Source: Lewinellaceae bacterium (GTDB taxonomy: Bacteria; Bacteroidota; Bacteroidia; Chitinophagales; Saprospiraceae). From it: a DNA stretch of 64,000 nucleotides. Each line of letters begins with the position of its first letter. Positions within the stretch are counted from its first letter, which is position 1. Below, piece by piece: positions 25,375 to 35,086 of this stretch. The DNA lies in the NCBI GenBank assembly GCA_020636435.1, contig JACJXX010000001.1:4729001-4793000 (forward strand). The letters are read 5' to 3'. The notes beneath the pieces were generated by a model. That model searched no databases, was not told where the DNA came from, and saw nothing but the letters and a program-made list of their open reading frames with translations. The translations under genes and the position numbers were made by a program.

Positions 25375-28300
25375 TGTTGTTTTTCCGGAAATTATTTCAC
25401 AGAAAGATGCCAGCGTATACTTCATTTTTCACCTTGGCTTTGTTGTTTTTCTACCTCTTTCCGGCTTGCTGCCAGGCGCAGGATGCCGCCCTTATCCGGC
25501 TACCCTTTGACGATCCGCTTTCGGAAGAACACATCCGGGCCATCGTTCAGGACCACAAGGGGCTGATCTGGATGGCCACGGCCGACGGCCTGGTTAAGTA
25601 TGACGGTTATCAATATAAATTTTTTCGCAACAACCCATTGGATTCTACGAGCCTGGGGATGAACTATGTCACCTGCCTGGTGGCAGACCGCCAACGCCCC
25701 CTGTTGTGGGTGGGCACGGAAAATTGCTTCAGCAAATTCGACCTGCAAACAGAAACTTTCACCAATTACTTTCCCCGCCCCGGCCGCCCGGGAAGCCTTC
25801 CCGGAGCAAGGATCGTCACGATGGATCAGGACCTGGACGGGAACATCTGGATCGGCTCGCAAAATGGAGGCGCCATCCGGTTTGACCCCGGGGCTGAAAC
25901 TTTCCGGCTTTTTCCCGAAGACCCGAATAACCCTCACCGCATCGTACAGGGCCAGAACTCTATAGTAATGTTGGATGGCAATGGGATGGCCTGGGCCATG
26001 AACGAGCAATCCCGGCTCATTCAAATTGACCCCCAAACCTGGATAGGCAAAGCACTTCCCGATTCGCTGGGCCAGCCCTTGTTTGGCTTTCCACCCCTAT
26101 GCAGGGATAAAAATGGCAATTTGTTTTTGTTTACCACCAACGGCATTTTCAAGTATACCGTCCAAACCAGCCAACTCACGCAGCTGCCTTTTAGCCCAAA
26201 ACAATGGAATGATCTGCCCTACGGCGAAGCTTCCTGGGAAAAAACCTCCATCATGGCACCTTTGGCCGACTCACTGGGGCGCTTGTGCTGGGGCACCCAA
26301 CTCGGCGGCTATTATTTTTACAACCTATTGAACAATGAACTCACCTACATCGGCAGCGGCCGCCAGGACCCCAAAAAACTACAAGGGGCGCAGGTTTGGG
26401 CTTCCTTTGAAGACGCCACCGGAGCGATATGGTTGGGCCTTTGGAAGGGTGGTTATAATCGCCTGGACCCCTACCGAAAGAAAATGGAATTCCAAGCCTT
26501 TCAATATACGGTGGGTGAGGAAAGCAAAGAGGCTGCGGTATGGAGGATCACCCAGGATAGCCTCGGTACGTTTTGGGCCCTGGCCTTCCACGCGGGCCTG
26601 GCCGAATGGTATCCGGCGGAAGATCGGGTAGTTTTTCATCCCCACCTCGAAAGGCAGCGCCCCGGAGCCGTAGATTTTTCCAGAGTGATTAAACCCATCG
26701 GAAATGGAAAAGCGTGGGTCTTCTACTCTGAAGCCAACCCCTACCTGTTCGACAACGAAACGAATACCTACTCCCGGCTTCAGCTTTTTCCCTCCGGTTT
26801 TTCTCGGCCTCTGTTTTTTTCTCATCCCTCCCATCTATGGTTTGACAGTCCGGAAGGCCCCAAAAAATATGATATGCAACAAGGAAAGTTCATTCAATCT
26901 CTGGATTTGGCGGCCTTCCAGGTAGAAACGGGAACCAGCCCTTTCTTCGAGGGCATAATCCTGGAAGACCCCGATGGTTACCTTTGGTTGGGCAACACTC
27001 CGAAGGGGCTGGAAAAGATCGGCCTGAAAAAAAAGCAAGTCTTCCGCTACCGGTATGAGAGCCATCAGCAGAAGGGGTTTAGTTCTGATGGTGTCCAATC
27101 TCTGCACCTGGATCAAAAAGGAAATTTATGGATAGGGACTTATGGCGGGGGGCTGATCAAACTGGATGCGGCGGAAAAGAGCCGTCCCGCTCCCCGCTTT
27201 CGGCATTTCCGGGAATACAATTCCGATATCGCCTCCGACCGGGTATACGCTATTTTGGAGGCCCGGGACGGATCGCTGTGGATGAGCACCCACCTTGGAA
27301 TCTCCCGCTTCGATCCGGAGACGGAGCAATTTAAGAATTACGATCATACGGTAACCGGCCAGATCTTTCAGTTTACCGATTCCAAATACAAAGGGCAGGA
27401 CGGTAGGCTATACTTTGGCGGCAACCGCGGCGTCACCTATTTCCATCCGGACAGTATTCGCCTGAACTACCACGTACCCGAAATTGTCATCACAGGCTTT
27501 TTTATCTCGAATGTGCCTGTGCCGGTAAAGGGTTCTTTTGCCGACACTTTGGATTGGGACACTCCCCTCACCCGCCACATATCTTATACCCGTTCCATCA
27601 CGCTGCCCTACTGGCAGAACGACCTGTCGTTTGCCTTTTCCGCACTCAGTTATTCCCAGCCGAAAGGAAATCAATACGCCTATATGCTGGAGGGGTATCG
27701 CGGTGAATGGGTCGAAACCGATGCGGACAACCGCCTGGCTAGTTTTACCAACCTCGATCCCGGCCGCTACACTTTTCGGGTGAAAGGCGCCAATGCGGAT
27801 GGGGCCTGGAATGAAGCAGGAGCTACACTGCGGATAACCATCCTGCCGCCCTGGTGGGACACCTGTTGGGCGTACATCCTCTACGCAGCGGCTGCTCTGG
27901 CTATAATTTTCGGCCTATTCCGCTTCCAGCTTCGCCGCCGCCTGGCCCTTGCCGAAGCCCGGCGCCTTCAGGAGTTGGATGCGTTCAAAACCCGTTTTTA
28001 TACCAACATCACCCACGAATTTCGCACGCCCTTAACCATCATACTGGGCCTAACCGATCAGATAAAGAACCAGGTGAGCGAACAGGTAAAAGGCCACCTG
28101 GGGATCATCGGCCGCAACGGCCGGCAACTGCTCCGGCTGGTCAACCAGCTACTGGACCTTTCCAAGGTGGAATCCGGCCACCTGAAACTGGACATGGAAC
28201 AGGGCGACATCATCACCTACCTGCAGTACCTGATGGAATCCTTCCATTCCTATGCGGAAAGCAGAAATATCCGCCTCCACTTCCTGAGCGGCCCGAAGGA

Positions 28301-29525
28301 GTTTTATATGGATTACGACCCCGCCCGGCTGATGCACATCATTTCCAACCTCTTGTCCAATGCCATTAAGTTCACGCCGGAAGGCGGAAATGTCTATTGC
28401 TCGGTGGAAGTGCTGGAAGGGCAAGAAAAGCTGCAGATCGCGATTAAGGATACCGGGATCGGCATTCCGGCCGAGCAGTTGCCGTTTGTTTTTGAGCGGT
28501 TTTATAGCCCCCCTCAGTCTCCTCAAAGGGGGGCTGGAGCCGGAGTCGGCCTCGCCTTATCCAAAGAGCTGGCCAAACTTATGGACGGGGACATCGCCGT
28601 TAAAAGTGAGCTGGGTAAAGGCAGTGAATTCACCCTTACCATGCCAGTAAACAGGCGACAGGCAAAAAAAACAAACCAGGCTGTCCGGCCGGATATGGCA
28701 ATACCGCCAGAAGCACCCGCTCTGCCACCGGAACAACAATCCGGCAAACCGCTGATGCTGATCGTTGAGGATAACCCGGACCTGGTGAGGTACCTGACCG
28801 GGTGCTTCAAATCGGCGTACAACCTGGAGTTTGCCTACAATGGGGGCCAGGGCTTTGAAAAGGCCACCACCCTGGTGCCCGACATTATTATTACCGATAT
28901 AATGATGCCGGAGATGGACGGTTTTGAACTCTGCGTACAGTTGAAGCGCCACCAACTGGCCAGCCATATTCCCATCATTATGCTGACGGCAAAGGCGGAC
29001 GTAGATTCCCGCCTGGCAGGGTTCAGGCGGGGAGCAGACGCCTACCTGGCAAAGCCCTTCCTCCAGGAAGAACTGGAAGTCCGCATCAAAGCGTTGCTGG
29101 AGCAACGGCGGCAACTACAGGCCTACTACCGTTCACAGGCCGGCCTTTTCCCAACAAAAGCCCTTCCGGCGGCCCCTTCCGATGAAGAGGCCAACCAGGA
29201 AAAGGCATTTCTGGAAAGTGTCAATCAGGCCATTGAGGCCAACCTCAAAAATACAGCGTTCACCGTCGAGCAACTGGCCCAGGGCCTCTTCGTCAGCCCT
29301 TCCAGCCTGTACCGTAAGCTCACCGCCCTCACCGGCATGAACCCCAACCGTTACATCCGGTCTCTCCGCCTGGCCCACGCCCGCGAACTGCTCCGAAAAA
29401 CGGCACACCCCGTATCTTATATTGCTTTCGAAACCGGCTTCCGGGACGCCCGGTACTTTTCCCGTGCTTTCAAACAAGATTTCGGCATGACTCCGACGGC
29501 ATACCGCAAGGATAACATTTCTTAA
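25374..29525 (+). CDS. Hybrid two-component regulator (HTCS) of the SusC/SusD locus
   Basis: The 1383-residue protein joins sensor and regulator in one chain. It has a signal peptide, a periplasmic two-bladed propeller region (repeated GLIWMATADGLVKYD-type motifs, about 45-720), a Y_Y_Y domain, and a membrane segment near 845-865. Next come HisKA with THEFRTP (His near 880), an HATPase domain, a receiver domain (VEDNPD, TDIMMP with Asp near 1173, LTAKAD) and an AraC-type DNA-binding domain (about 1282-1383). It should sense the oligomer imported by the locus and activate susC/susD. Its ATG follows the susD stop as TGATG. The ATP lid carries a 30-bp in-frame palindrome (28506-28535). Confidence 0.92.
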   Translation: MLFFRKLFHRKMPAYTSFFTLALLFFYLFPACCQAQDAALIRLPFDDPLSEEHIRAIVQDHKGLIWMATADGLVKYDGYQYKFFRNNPLDSTSLGMNYVTCLVADRQRPLLWVGTENCFSKFDLQTETFTNYFPRPGRPGSLPGARIVTMDQDLDGNIWIGSQNGGAIRFDPGAETFRLFPEDPNNPHRIVQGQNSIVMLDGNGMAWAMNEQSRLIQIDPQTWIGKALPDSLGQPLFGFPPLCRDKNGNLFLFTTNGIFKYTVQTSQLTQLPFSPKQWNDLPYGEASWEKTSIMAPLADSLGRLCWGTQLGGYYFYNLLNNELTYIGSGRQDPKKLQGAQVWASFEDATGAIWLGLWKGGYNRLDPYRKKMEFQAFQYTVGEESKEAAVWRITQDSLGTFWALAFHAGLAEWYPAEDRVVFHPHLERQRPGAVDFSRVIKPIGNGKAWVFYSEANPYLFDNETNTYSRLQLFPSGFSRPLFFSHPSHLWFDSPEGPKKYDMQQGKFIQSLDLAAFQVETGTSPFFEGIILEDPDGYLWLGNTPKGLEKIGLKKKQVFRYRYESHQQKGFSSDGVQSLHLDQKGNLWIGTYGGGLIKLDAAEKSRPAPRFRHFREYNSDIASDRVYAILEARDGSLWMSTHLGISRFDPETEQFKNYDHTVTGQIFQFTDSKYKGQDGRLYFGGNRGVTYFHPDSIRLNYHVPEIVITGFFISNVPVPVKGSFADTLDWDTPLTRHISYTRSITLPYWQNDLSFAFSALSYSQPKGNQYAYMLEGYRGEWVETDADNRLASFTNLDPGRYTFRVKGANADGAWNEAGATLRITILPPWWDTCWAYILYAAAALAIIFGLFRFQLRRRLALAEARRLQELDAFKTRFYTNITHEFRTPLTIILGLTDQIKNQVSEQVKGHLGIIGRNGRQLLRLVNQLLDLSKVESGHLKLDMEQGDIITYLQYLMESFHSYAESRNIRLHFLSGPKEFYMDYDPARLMHIISNLLSNAIKFTPEGGNVYCSVEVLEGQEKLQIAIKDTGIGIPAEQLPFVFERFYSPPQSPQRGAGAGVGLALSKELAKLMDGDIAVKSELGKGSEFTLTMPVNRRQAKKTNQAVRPDMAIPPEAPALPPEQQSGKPLMLIVEDNPDLVRYLTGCFKSAYNLEFAYNGGQGFEKATTLVPDIIITDIMMPEMDGFELCVQLKRHQLASHIPIIMLTAKADVDSRLAGFRRGADAYLAKPFLQEELEVRIKALLEQRRQLQAYYRSQAGLFPTKALPAAPSDEEANQEKAFLESVNQAIEANLKNTAFTVEQLAQGLFVSPSSLYRKLTALTGMNPNRYIRSLRLAHARELLRKTAHPVSYIAFETGFRDARYFSRAFKQDFGMTPTAYRKDNIS
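28506..28535. repeat. In-frame GC-rich palindrome in the kinase ATP lid
   Basis: AGCCCCCC and AGGGGGGCT flank a 13-bp loop with CAGTCTCCTCAA. In the protein this adds SPPQSPQRGA between the RFY and GVGLALSKEL motifs. Its length is 30 bp, so the frame is kept. A longer insertion occupies the same site of the kinase gene at 59254. Confidence 0.7.
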
Positions 29526-30415
29526 TCTCGTTTGACAAAATTTTCTAGTGCTACTTCATATTCCTGCTTGTCGGCATCATACCGGATGCTGTACTTCGTC
29601 GGGTAATAACCAGGGCGCCTTACTTCTTGTGGCTGTTTAATATCAACGGTAGCGTTGGGGTTGGTCAGCAAATATGCTTCGGTAATGTGCGGGCCCATAA
29701 AAACGATGTTTGTCATATGTGAGCCATAGACAAAAGAGTGTGTGAACTCACCTCCATTCCATTCCGGGGCCATCGAATCAGACCAGCTTACCCCCACAAA
29801 AAAGACGCTGAACCCATTTCCATTTCCACCATCAAAATTGGCGTAATCAGCAGGCAGAATTCTGGGGGGCACCGGTGAAGTTTCAAAATCATTTATTTGT
29901 ATGCCACTCCGTTCATCTTCGGAAATCATATAGAAGCGAAAGTCGAAATGGGGGGGCCTATACTCAGGTGCCGGCTGATGTCCAGTACTGCTCCAGCTTA
30001 GAACAACATGTTCAAATAAGGTATTGGCTGCCTGCTCAGGCATCTGCAAAGAGACCTCTTTTCTTCCGCCCAGGTTAGTTAGCGCTTCTTCGTTCATAGT
30101 GAGGCCTATAGCTATGGGGTTGCCATCTCCATCCACTTCCACCCACGACTGGACGATTCCATCTCCAAAGTCACTCATCTGACTGACGTACTTCCCAGCA
30201 TCGTAGGGAAAGTCCACTTCTTCACAAAAGTTGCCGGAAAATCCCTCTGGGCAATTGCAATTGCCATCTACGCAACTTCCGCCGTTCTGGCAGACGACAT
30301 TGTCACAAGGATTGGGTGTATCGTCTTTGCAGCCTGTCCAGGCCAGGGCAATCAAGAAAAGAAAAAACATGCTCCCGACAGCCAATTTCAGATTTATAAA
30401 CTTGTAAGATTTCAT
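29522..30415 (-). CDS. EGF-domain lipoprotein, DUF5602-like
   Basis: The 297-residue product has a lipoprotein signal ending LAWTGC (Cys near 29), then an EGF-like domain with CDNVVCQNGGSC and CNCPEGFSGNFC. The remaining 220 residues include PPHFDFRFYMISEDER and HMTNIVFMGPHITEAY, whose paired His residues resemble the DUF5602 (TTHB210-like) family; that part is tentative. It should be displayed on the cell surface. The stop codon overlaps that of the convergent regulator gene by 4 bp. Nothing links it directly to the uptake locus. Confidence 0.75.
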   Translation of the reverse strand: MKSYKFINLKLAVGSMFFLFLIALAWTGCKDDTPNPCDNVVCQNGGSCVDGNCNCPEGFSGNFCEEVDFPYDAGKYVSQMSDFGDGIVQSWVEVDGDGNPIAIGLTMNEEALTNLGGRKEVSLQMPEQAANTLFEHVVLSWSSTGHQPAPEYRPPHFDFRFYMISEDERSGIQINDFETSPVPPRILPADYANFDGGNGNGFSVFFVGVSWSDSMAPEWNGGEFTHSFVYGSHMTNIVFMGPHITEAYLLTNPNATVDIKQPQEVRRPGYYPTKYSIRYDADKQEYEVALENFVKRD

Positions 30416-30481
30416 ACCAGTAAGTTTTGATGTAAATGAAAATCATAGACATCAGTAAGATGGCCTGAAATCAGCAGGTGG

Positions 30482-30557
30482 GTGTGGACAGATCGCTCAG
30501 ATAGGTGGACAGATCATTCATTTTGAATGGTATGTGCACCTATCTGATCGTTCAGTC
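30482..30557. repeat. Direct and inverted repeat cluster upstream of the EGF lipoprotein
   Basis: GTGGACAGATC occurs twice (30482 and 30505 region). CAGATCGCTCAGATAGGTG is repeated in inverted form as CACCTATCTGATCGTTCAG about 25 bp later. The cluster lies 65 bp upstream of the lipoprotein start and is the only structure seen in the 328-bp gap 30416-30743. It could be an operator or a small palindromic element. Confidence 0.45.
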
Positions 30558-30743
30558 TACATTTTATTTTGTTAGTGGGCTTATTTTTATGAGGTAAATG
30601 ATCAGAGCGCTTCTGATCTAATTCATGCATTACTTAACTGGAAAAGGAAGCTGAAACTTCTCAGTATGCTTCCTTTTCTTTTTTTGGAAAAAATGAAGGA
30701 AGGTATGGGGATATACCCTGTATACACCCTGGAAAGCCAAAAA

Positions 30744-31583
30744 TTACGGCCTCACAGTTTTCTTTTTCCCATTGGCTTTCCCCGGCCGAAAAATAAAATA
30801 CAACCCCACCAAAAAGAAAGGAATACACAGCAACTGCCCGGTGCTGAGCGTACCGCCGAACGCCGTTTCAAACCCACCCTGGCTGGTCTTAAAGAACTCC
30901 AGCGAAAAGCGGATGACGCCGAGGACCAATACCAGAAACAGCCCGAACATGCGGCCCAGCTTTTCCTTGGCCGAAGTCTTCCAGTAAGCCCAGTACAGCA
31001 GGAAAAAGGAGAGCAGGTAACTGATAGACTCGTACAATTGCACCGGGTGGCGGGGCTCGTCGGCTAAATCGGGAGGGTAGGCGCGGACGAAGAGGAAGGC
31101 CCAGGGGGCGTCGGAGGGCGTGCCCACGATCTCGGAGTTCATCAGGTTGCCCAGGCGGATGAAGCAGCCGGCCAGGGCGGTGGGCACCACGACCCGGTCT
31201 AGTATCCAGAGGACCGAGCGTTTGGCGGTGCGGGCGGAAAAAATCCATAGGGCGATGATGATGCCGATGGCGCCCCCGTGGCTGGCCAGCCCGCCTTTCC
31301 AGACGGCGGGAATCTCGGAGAGGTGTTCGGAATAGTATTCCCAATCGTAAAAGAAGACATGCCCCAGGCGGGCGCCGACAACGGCGCCTACCACCATATA
31401 AATAAAAATCTGGTCCAGCCATTCTTCCGGTTCTTTCTCCGCTCGGAACATGGCGCGGACGATGTACAGGCCCAGGAGAAAGCCCAGGGCGAATAGCAGG
31501 CCGTACCAACGCAGCGTCAGCGGGCCGATCTTGACGATTTCGGGAGAAGCATCCCAGGTAATGTAGGCGAGTAGGGTTTCCAT
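30744..31583 (-). CDS. lgt: Prolipoprotein diacylglyceryl transferase
   Basis: The 279-residue, seven-segment inner-membrane enzyme transfers diacylglycerol from phosphatidylglycerol to the lipobox Cys of prolipoproteins. The family motifs are seen: GARLGHVFFYDW, GGLASHGGAIGI, the signature FIRLGNLMNSEIVG, and HPVQLYES in the last third. The basic C-terminus (KANGKKKTVRP) faces the cytoplasm. The length is normal. It supplies the modification needed by the many lipoproteins in this window. It is transcribed alone, 154 bp from the nearest neighbour upstream. Confidence 0.95.
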   Translation of the reverse strand: METLLAYITWDASPEIVKIGPLTLRWYGLLFALGFLLGLYIVRAMFRAEKEPEEWLDQIFIYMVVGAVVGARLGHVFFYDWEYYSEHLSEIPAVWKGGLASHGGAIGIIIALWIFSARTAKRSVLWILDRVVVPTALAGCFIRLGNLMNSEIVGTPSDAPWAFLFVRAYPPDLADEPRHPVQLYESISYLLSFFLLYWAYWKTSAKEKLGRMFGLFLVLVLGVIRFSLEFFKTSQGGFETAFGGTLSTGQLLCIPFFLVGLYFIFRPGKANGKKKTVRP

Positions 31584-31737
31584 AGTTCAGGATTTTCCGG
31601 CTTTTTTGCATCATGGCCCGGCCGCAGCCGGCTCAGATGGAACGCCCAATATTAGGCATTGTTTCCGGTAATCCCTGTCCGGAGGGTGGACTTTTTCGGC
31701 TTTTTAACCCATAATGTTCGCGGAAGCCCTTCGCCGT

Positions 31738-32772
31738 TTAGATATCCGCCTTGGGCAGGGCATCATTTTTGCTCCCCGCCTTCGAGCGTTCGGGCGCGAC
31801 AAGAGGCCGGTGCGAATCCAGGACGGCAATGGCGTAACGCTCCCTGGCTTTCCGGCTCTCCTTGATGACGTATTTCTGGAAATTTGCCAGCGCCTCTTCG
31901 GGCAGGATGAGGTAGCGGCCCCGGCTGGAGTACGGGATGTAATCCTGGAGAAATCCGGGATTGAGCCGGCGAAGCAACTGCTGGGGCACACCACAACGGT
32001 GGGCAACATCATGGAGGTCGAGCGCGTGCTGGACCTTAAATACGTGGAATGGTTGGTGAAATGGTTTTTTGGGGTTAGGCCGAAGGCCATGCAGGTCGTA
32101 ATATCTGGCGACGTATATGGTTGCGATCAGTGCCGGCAAGTAGCGCTGGGTCTGGCGGGGCAGCAGGTGCTGGATGTCCCAGAAATCGTGGCAGCCCGTG
32201 CGGCGCACCGCCGACCTGACCCGCCCGGGGCCGCAATTGTAAGCAGCCAGGGCCAGCGACCAGTCGCCAAAGCTTTCGTAGAGTTCGGACAGCATCTTTA
32301 CCGCCGCCTCGGTTGCCTGGTAGGGGTTCATCCGTTCGTCGACGTACTCGTCGATCTCCAGGCGGTAATTCCCCGCCGTTGCCGGCATGAACTGCCACAG
32401 GCCGGCTGCGCCAACGGAAGACTCGGCCGTGGGCTGCAGCCGCGACTCCAGAAGGGGAATGTACTTCAGTTCGTCGGGCAGCCCATACTTTTGCAGGTAG
32501 TACTCGAAGATCGGAAAGTAAAGAGCCGTGCGGGCCAGCATGCTTTCCGTTTCCCGTTTTCCCTGCCGCAAATAATCGGTGAGCTGGCGCCTGACTTCTG
32601 CATTATATTCTACTGTAAATGAGACAGGCATTTGCAACAAACGCCATGGAATGTCGTAAGATATTTGCTCAGGCCAGGAGGCCGCCTCTTTTTCTAATGC
32701 GTTGTGCAGAGGTGCATTCGCCGTCAGGGCAGGCGAGAGAAGAATGTTCAGGGTCAACGCCAGAGCTTTCAT
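31738..32772 (-). CDS. MltD-like lytic transglycosylase, copy 1
   Basis: From ATG 32772 (MKALALTLNILLSPALTANA) the product has 344 residues with a signal peptide. The SLT domain shows MLARTALYFPIFEYYL, LKYIPLLESRLQP with the likely catalytic Glu, GLWQFMPATA, YVDERMNPYQATEAAVKML and LALAAYNCGPGRVRSA. It should cleave glycan strands of peptidoglycan to 1,6-anhydro ends. The C-terminal part keeps a sugar-binding-like stretch but no LysM domain, unlike its paralogue at 33464-34609. The 690-bp region between the two copies is filled with palindromic repeats. Confidence 0.88.
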   Translation of the reverse strand: MKALALTLNILLSPALTANAPLHNALEKEAASWPEQISYDIPWRLLQMPVSFTVEYNAEVRRQLTDYLRQGKRETESMLARTALYFPIFEYYLQKYGLPDELKYIPLLESRLQPTAESSVGAAGLWQFMPATAGNYRLEIDEYVDERMNPYQATEAAVKMLSELYESFGDWSLALAAYNCGPGRVRSAVRRTGCHDFWDIQHLLPRQTQRYLPALIATIYVARYYDLHGLRPNPKKPFHQPFHVFKVQHALDLHDVAHRCGVPQQLLRRLNPGFLQDYIPYSSRGRYLILPEEALANFQKYVIKESRKARERYAIAVLDSHRPLVAPERSKAGSKNDALPKADI

Positions 32773-33039
32773 GGGTATCCTATTTTGCTGAGGTTTAGTT
32801 TTGGGGGGCAATAATCACTGCCGGCTGTTGCACTCCTTCACTACCTGACTTATTGTACGGGGCACGGGGCGTTTTGTTAACCCTTTTAGGGTATTTTTTG
32901 CAGGGAGGGTTGAGCCGCAAAAACACCTGCGATTAAATAAAATACATAAGGAGTTGTTTTTACGCTCTTAACAATGGTAAGACGTAGATTAAATGATGGA
33001 AATAAAAATGTGTTTAGGCGATGTAAAAAGGCGTGCGCT

Positions 33040-33182
33040 CCGTCTAACGTTGGACACTATTGTTGGCCAGGAAGTTGTGGAAGGCCTGGTACCATTCCGA
33101 CCCCGACCTCCTTCGTCGGTGCGGGGTTCCCTACGGTCACTTCCGCATTCCGACTTCCGACTTTTGCCCAACTCTAGAACGG
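33040..33182. repeat. Palindromic element C, copy 1
   Basis: The ends CCGTCTAACGTTGGACA (from 33040) and TGCCCAACTCTAGAACGG (to 33182) pair with a few mismatches. The interior has AAGTTGTGGAAGGCCTGGTACCATTCCGA, which is shared in order with copy 2 at 50011. An extra CCTTCGTCGGTGCGGGG segment lengthens this copy. Confidence 0.65.
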
Positions 33183-33227
33183 CAGTCACAAAGCGGTATT
33201 CGGGGTGGGAAATGACTTGCGATTTGC

Positions 33228-33302
33228 GACGTTTGATTTTTGATTTGCGATGTACTCAAATGCAACCTTCAACGGGCAATCGCAAATCAAAAATCAAACG
33301 TC
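33228..33302. repeat. Perfect 24-bp inverted repeat
   Basis: A 24-bp segment at 33228-33251 (GACGTTTGATTTTTGATTTG plus four bases) is exactly complementary to 33279-33302, with a 27-bp loop. The last 14 bases are repeated again at 33303-33316. It lies between two C elements. Confidence 0.85.
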
Positions 33303-33321
33303 AAAAATCAAACGTCAAAAA

Positions 33322-33434
33322 GGCTATCCGTCTAAGACCGGACAACGACGGCCGGGGTTGTGTACGATGTACGGACACAGCGGGAACCTTTGAGTGTACG
33401 TTGTACGAAGCTGTCCGGGCTTAAAAGGGTAGCC
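33322..33434. repeat. Palindromic element C-like, copy 3
   Basis: GGCTATCCGTCTAAGACCGG (33322 onward, 23 bp) pairs with the segment ending GGGTAGCC at 33434. The ends resemble the extended GGCTACC ends of copy 2. Short GTGTACG repeats lie in the loop. Confidence 0.6.
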
Positions 33435-33463
33435 AAACGTCAAAAATAATTCCTCCCTGAGCA

Positions 33464-34609
33464 TCAGGGCTTCGCTGCGTAATCCTGGCCCTGCAGGAAA
33501 AGCATCAATTCCTGATTGACGAAAATTTCCGGGGTTGGCAGTGCATTCCATCGCATGATCTCGTCTGCCGTGCAATGGAATTTCCTCGTGAGACTGTACA
33601 AGTCTTCCCCGGGCTTGACTACATAGGTGGACTTGTGAAAATTCGGGTAGAGCAACACCGGGTCGATATATTCTCCGCCTTTGAGGGCCAGCAGGTGGTC
33701 GCGCAGTTTGCGCATGGCAGGCGCCGGAAGCAACAGGAAGTTGCCCCGTTGGCTATTGGGGATGATGTTCCGCTTGTAGCTTGGGTTGAATTGGCGGATC
33801 GTGCGTTCCTCTACGCCGGTTACATAAGCGATGTCGCCGAAGGTCATGCTGTTGTAAATCTTTACGGCGCGGCCTTGCTCGGCGCTGTTCCTGGAGAAGC
33901 GAGGCTGCAGGCCGTGGTGGTTGTAAAAATTGGCCACGTAGGCTGCCGCGATAAAGCGCGGAACGTAGTCCTGGGTCTCCTGCGGCAAATAGGGGCGCAG
34001 TTCCCAGAAATCATAGCAGCCGGCTGCCCGGATTGCGCTTCTGACCCTGCCCGGGCCGCAGTTGTAAGCCGCCAGCACCAGGCTCCAGTCTTTGAACTGC
34101 TTGTGCAGGGCGGAGAGCATTTTGACGGCGGCCTCCGTTGAGCGGTAAGGGTCGTAGCGCTCGTCGACGTACTCGTTCATGCGCAGCCGGTACTCCCGGG
34201 CTGTGGCCGGAATAAATTGCCACAGGCCCGCAGCCCCGGCGCCGGAACGGGCGACAGGTTCGAGCGAAGTTTCTACGATCGGCAGGTATTTGAGCTCCTT
34301 AGGCAGGCCGTAAAGGCTCAGGTAATGCTCAAAGATAGGAAAGTAGAAAGAAGTGCGCCCCAACATGCTCTCCGTGTCATGGAGGCCGTTGGTGACGTAG
34401 TCCTTAATAATATCTCTGACCTGATTGTCGTATCTGGCTTCGAAAGGAATTTTGAGTTGCGCCAGACGATCTCTGATGTCCCCATTCGTTTTAGCAGACC
34501 AGTGATATTCTACACTGGCGCTGGCGTCGAGGGGAAACGCCGCTTTTTTGTTTGTTGCAAACAGGCAGCTAGCCGCCAGTAAGGCAACAATTGTCCATGG
34601 GATTTTCAT
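33464..34609 (-). CDS. MltD-like lytic transglycosylase with LysM domain, copy 2
   Basis: From ATG 34609 (MKIPWTIVALLAASCLFATN) the product has 381 residues. The SLT domain parallels copy 1: MLGRTSFYFPIFEHYL, LKYLPIVETSLEPVARSG with the likely catalytic Glu, GLWQFIPATAREYRL, YVDERYDPYRSTEAAVKML and LVLAAYNCGPGRVRSA. It ends with a LysM domain (TYVVKPGEDLYSLTRKFHC, NALPTPEIFVNQELMLF) for peptidoglycan binding. The signal peptide has a possible lipobox-like SC, so lipid anchoring is possible. The two genes are about half identical by eye and probably arose by duplication. Confidence 0.88.
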   Translation of the reverse strand: MKIPWTIVALLAASCLFATNKKAAFPLDASASVEYHWSAKTNGDIRDRLAQLKIPFEARYDNQVRDIIKDYVTNGLHDTESMLGRTSFYFPIFEHYLSLYGLPKELKYLPIVETSLEPVARSGAGAAGLWQFIPATAREYRLRMNEYVDERYDPYRSTEAAVKMLSALHKQFKDWSLVLAAYNCGPGRVRSAIRAAGCYDFWELRPYLPQETQDYVPRFIAAAYVANFYNHHGLQPRFSRNSAEQGRAVKIYNSMTFGDIAYVTGVEERTIRQFNPSYKRNIIPNSQRGNFLLLPAPAMRKLRDHLLALKGGEYIDPVLLYPNFHKSTYVVKPGEDLYSLTRKFHCTADEIMRWNALPTPEIFVNQELMLFLQGQDYAAKP

Positions 34610-35086
34610 CGCATAATAAATTTTGCATTTCACTAATACCGGACAAGGCTCTGAGCCTTGCCCTTAGGGCAATGCAGTACTACTAGGGCAGTTTGATTCT
34701 CTCTTTTTCGTTTACTGACAAAATGCCAGTTGTGTGTCGTACATGGTAAAATCCGGGGCAAAGCTATACGCTTTTGCCAAAAAAGTCAATGATTTTCAAA
34801 AGAACTGCCCATTTATACGATTCTCATGAAACATTGTTACTGTTCAGGCGCCTTAAAAAATCCCGAACGCCAAAAAAGGGTTAAATGGAATGCCACCCGT
34901 TGGTTCCAACGGGAAATTTAATTGTTTCCGGCCGGCCAGCTAACCGAATATATATCGGTTTGTGGTCTGAATGGGAATGGTGGGCTGGGAAGCGTTAAAA
35001 TTTTGTTAAGATTTTGTTAAAAAAAGCCAGAGCAAGGATAACATTTTTGCGTTTCCCCTGTTAATGGGATAAAAATCCGGTTCTTT
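34610..35086. other. Gene-free stretch with small palindromes
   Basis: No frame looks coding. Visible items are CAAGGCTCTGAGCCTTG (near 34646), GCCCTTAGGGC next to it, and AACCGAATATATATCGGTT (near 34940). The base composition is more AT-rich than the genes. The stretch is the likely promoter region of the transglycosylase gene, but no clear TAnnTTTG is seen on the minus strand. Confidence 0.4.
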
